Source of the DNA: Flavimobilis rhizosphaerae
GTDB lineage: Bacteria > Actinomycetota > Actinomycetes > Actinomycetales > Cellulomonadaceae
Assembly (NCBI RefSeq): GCF_014852685.1
Contig: NZ_JACZDF010000003.1
Location: forward strand, 434,001 to 498,000
Direction of reading: 5' to 3'
Length of the DNA: 64,000 nt
The first letter of the stretch is position 1, and each line of letters starts with the position of its first letter. The notes under the pieces are model-generated. The model saw only the letters and a list, made by a program, of their open reading frames with translations, did no database searches and was not told the DNA's origin. Made by a program: the position numbers and the translations under genes. Positions 63,212 through 64,000 of this stretch are shown one piece after another.

Positions 63212-63278
63212 CGCTCCCCGACAGATCGGCGCCGTCCCCCCGTCCGACGGGGGGACGGCGCCGATCCGTCAGGAGGCG
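63212..63278. repeat. Family-4 palindrome, copy 2, between convergent genes
   Basis: Stem GACAGATCGGCGCCGTCCCC and its partner (63220-63270) with the centre CCCCGTCGGACGGGG seen on the minus strand. Outer ends (CCTCCTGACGGAT and ATCTGTCGG on the minus strand) match the hemD copy, while the middle arms are different but still pair. It stands between the E2 gene and the YgjV-like gene and probably ends both transcripts. Confidence 0.8.
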
Positions 63279-63285
63279 GGTGCGG

Positions 63286-63918
63286 TCAGGCGGCGACGGG
63301 GACCGCGAGGACGAACTCGTCGGTCGTCGTGTCGCGCGTGAAGCCGACGGTCTCGTAGTACTGGGCGGTCCGTCCGGTGATCCCGGGCCGGGTGACGATG
63401 CGGTCGTAGCCGTGCCCGGCGAGGATGCCGGAGCGGCGGAAGACGTGCTCGCCGGGCGTGAAGTCCCGGTAGCGCTCGACGACGTGGTCGAGCGTGAGGC
63501 GTGCGGTGCCGTCGCCGGCGTCGTCGAGGAGAACGGCGCCGACGGTCTCATCACCGCGGAGGACGAGGTAGGCCTCGGTCGCGGGGACGTCGGCGGGCTC
63601 GACGCCGTGGAGCTTGACGATCTCGTCGTGGTGGCGCGTCAGCAGGTGGCGCAGGAGGGGTGCGTCGACGTCGGTGGGCACGACGTCGTAGCCGCCCACG
63701 TCCGCGTGCTGCTCCTTGAGGAGCTTGCGCAGCTGCACGACGTTGACGATCGCGAGGACGACGTTGAGCCCGACCATCGGCCACACGCCGACGGCGGTGT
63801 TGTAGCCGATGTGGACGAGGCACCCGGTGAGGTTGAGGATCCTCAGCCGCAGGATGCGTGTCTGCACGAGGGAGAGGACGAGGATCGCGGATCCGATCCA
63901 GCCGATGGCTTCGAGCAT
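63286..63918 (-). CDS. YgjV-like membrane domain fused to a GNAT-like domain
   Basis: 210 residues. About 1-75 has three or so hydrophobic segments with AIGWIGSAILVLSLVQTRILRLRILNLTGCLVHIGYNTAVGVWPMVGLNVVLAIVNVVQLRKLL, the YgjV-type pattern (W-x-G, R-x-x-N-x-x-G, N-x-x-x-x-x-x-N). About 85-205 is soluble and GNAT-like: TEAYLVLRGDETVGAVLLDDAG, then FRRSGILAGHGYDRIVTRPGITGRTAQYYETVGFTRD, whose last part is the common 'a...Ye..GF' element. Function unknown. The ATG at 63916-63918 has GGAG 7 bases upstream; an ATG at 63942 is an alternative. Confidence 0.75.
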   Translation of the reverse strand: MLEAIGWIGSAILVLSLVQTRILRLRILNLTGCLVHIGYNTAVGVWPMVGLNVVLAIVNVVQLRKLLKEQHADVGGYDVVPTDVDAPLLRHLLTRHHDEIVKLHGVEPADVPATEAYLVLRGDETVGAVLLDDAGDGTARLTLDHVVERYRDFTPGEHVFRRSGILAGHGYDRIVTRPGITGRTAQYYETVGFTRDTTTDEFVLAVPVAA

Positions 63919-64000
63919 GGCGTGCTCCAGGGGGAACGGCATGATGCCGGGGCCGGCGGCTCTGCCGGCTCGTTCACGATAGCCCGGCTGGTGAGGCAGG
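63919..64000. other. Upstream end of the window
   Basis: Non-coding DNA upstream of the YgjV-like gene, up to the window edge; no other feature is visible in these last bases. Confidence 0.3.

Overview
This window is chromosomal DNA from a very GC-rich actinobacterium. Gene content and style (GTG/TTG starts, ATGA-coupled operons, coproporphyrin-dependent heme genes, LGFP-repeat protein, AzlC/AzlD, GH31 and GH19 glycosidases, PadR/HAAS pair) suggest Micrococcales, probably near Cellulomonadaceae/Sanguibacteraceae; that placement is inference. No rRNA, tRNA, CRISPR array or prophage was seen.

Layout. 1-9.6 kb: NUDIX tail, M18 aminopeptidase, GNAT, AbiEi-like protein, GH31 glucosidase, asparaginase, VOC protein and an MFS exporter. 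9.8-18 kb: an unsecreted GH19 chitinase domain, AzlCD, glycerate kinase (with a parS-like site inside), IMPACT protein, PadR/HAAS pair, HAD phosphatase, MalY-type aminotransferase, RsbW-like ATPase. 18-25 kb: HU, L32, a large flippase/kinase-like membrane protein, CPBP protease, and a self-regulated ABC exporter operon. 25-28 kb: copA-csoR copper efflux with two CsoR operators. 28.3-30.7 kb: a 2.4-kb IS481-type transposon carrying a Cmx-type chloramphenicol exporter, with a leader peptide, flanked by a CCTAGG target duplication. 31-34.5 kb: glycine betaine/proline-type ABC importer. 36.4-47.3 kb: nearly complete heme locus, hemA divergent from hemE-cgoX-chdC-cpfC-hemC-hemD-hemB-hemL. 47.5-57.8 kb: LGFP secreted protein, DUF4956/VTC/beta-repeat lipoprotein set, Ppx, PurB, and a WXG-like/lipase-like pair. 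57.8-64 kb: Pat/HisC2 aminotransferase, holin-family membrane protein, a three-gene 2-oxoacid dehydrogenase operon (E1a, E1b, E2), and a YgjV-like protein.

The most unusual signal is a set of short palindromic repeat families scattered between genes. Family 1 is a 43-nt element, CGATAG...CTATCG, with nine copies. Family 2 is 51 nt (CGACTCG...CGAGTCG), family 3 is 45 nt with a CTCCCAGTGACC centre, and family 4 has CCCCGTCGGACGGGG in its centre. All of them converge on hemD: three family-1 copies at exact 72-nt spacing, one family-3 copy and one family-4 copy are translated in frame inside hemD, and its stop codon lies in a family-2 copy. hemD also carries a 51-bp tandem repeat, and its product is about 444 residues against a usual 250-280. 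Two other genes (the YbjJ-like MFS gene and hemL) take their TAG stop from a family-1 copy. This resembles the protein-coding palindromic elements known from Rickettsia, but here involves several unrelated palindromes in one heme gene.
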